Part shown: piece by piece, positions 63,776-64,000 of the stretch | Position numbering within the stretch: position 1 is the stretch's first letter | Layout: the number at the start of each line of letters is the position of its first letter | Assembly (NCBI RefSeq): GCF_006159205.1 | Contig: NZ_CP040812.1 | Location: 620,001 to 684,000, forward strand | Origin: Antarcticibacterium flavum | GTDB lineage: Bacteria; Bacteroidota; Bacteroidia; Flavobacteriales; Flavobacteriaceae | DNA length: 64,000 bases | Direction: 5' to 3' | The notes under the pieces: model-generated | What the model was told of the DNA's origin: nothing | Databases searched by the model: none | The model's input: only the letters and a program-made list of their open reading frames with translations | Translations under genes and position numbers: made by a program

Positions 63776-64000
63776 AAAAAAGTGGAAAGAGGAGAGTGGA
63801 AAGAGGAAAGTCAACCCTTAAAAATCGCATAGCCAACCTCCTGGAATTCTGTGGTTGTTTATGTCTTTTATAGTGTCCCAGGATTCTAATTTCTCTTCTC
63901 TCTTCTCTCTTCTCTCTTCTCTCTTTTCTGTGGTCTTGTTTCTTGCTTCTTGCTTCTTGCTTCTAAAAAACACCCCAATCCCCACTATTCCTCTCCTAAA
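63776..64000. repeat. Other period-seven simple repeats at window end
   Basis: GTGGAAA/GAGGAGA-type units (63781-63812), TTCTCTC units (~63890-63926) and CTTGCTT units (~63939-63965), each with a seven-base period. The window ends before another gene is reached. Confidence 0.75.

Overview
The window looks like a chromosomal segment of a marine-type member of the Flavobacteriaceae (Bacteroidota; Gramella/Salegentibacter-like, genus not certain). This rests on gene content (a Lacal_2735-type small protein, many SPII lipoproteins, a PagL-like deacylase, S41/S15 exported peptidases, DUF6653, a SigZ-like sigma factor), weak Shine-Dalgarno sites, an A+T-rich base composition and a dense population of intergenic repeats. 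No rRNA, tRNA or CRISPR array was seen.

Layout. (1) 1-11289, minus strand: a tightly packed five-gene operon. A caspase-fold (His/Cys) protease comes first, then a 179-aa protein of unknown function, then three giant proteins of more than 1000 aa each (a DUF6603-like beta-rich protein, a protein with a central membrane hairpin, and a protein with an N-terminal coiled coil that runs off the window). I regard this as the best candidate for an undescribed system. (2) 11898-22563, plus strand: a type I restriction-modification locus. hsdM is split by a one-base frameshift. hsdS and hsdR lie 5 kb downstream, and an A+T-rich cargo of defence-type genes sits between them (membrane protein, frameshifted MBL hydrolase, ApeA-type HEPN RNase, PLD-like nuclease, PD-(D/E)xK protein). 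Two copies of a 21-bp palindrome precede the last cargo gene and hsdS. (3) 22572-26149: a heptad repeat array, then a yefM-yoeB toxin-antitoxin operon cut exactly at its junction by an IS21 element with a 5-bp target duplication. (4) 26442-43700: a repeat-rich, mobile region. It holds a giant M23-peptidase protein between ~140-bp inverted repeats, a REP-associated tyrosine transposase between two arrays of 68-bp REP units, an IS110-family element, a frameshifted endonuclease VIII gene and several dispersed repeat families. (5) 43723-64000: housekeeping and envelope genes. These include YciI, DUF6653, PagL-like, S15 and S41 peptidases, PAP2, an XRE regulator with its membrane partner, FKBP, a 37-aa protein with 14 cysteines upstream of a SigZ-like sigma factor, a degenerate haloperoxidase-like lipoprotein, a TPR lipoprotein, an OMP, a HAD hydrolase and a Ca2+-type P-ATPase.

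Three lipoproteins (33638, 39689, 54877) share the same ~310-residue N-terminal domain but carry different C-termini. Three genes (hsdM, the MBL hydrolase, nei) each need one extra base at or next to a G/C run to be intact. That points to systematic assembly error or to real homopolymer slippage. Several unrelated simple-sequence arrays in the window all have a period of seven bases.
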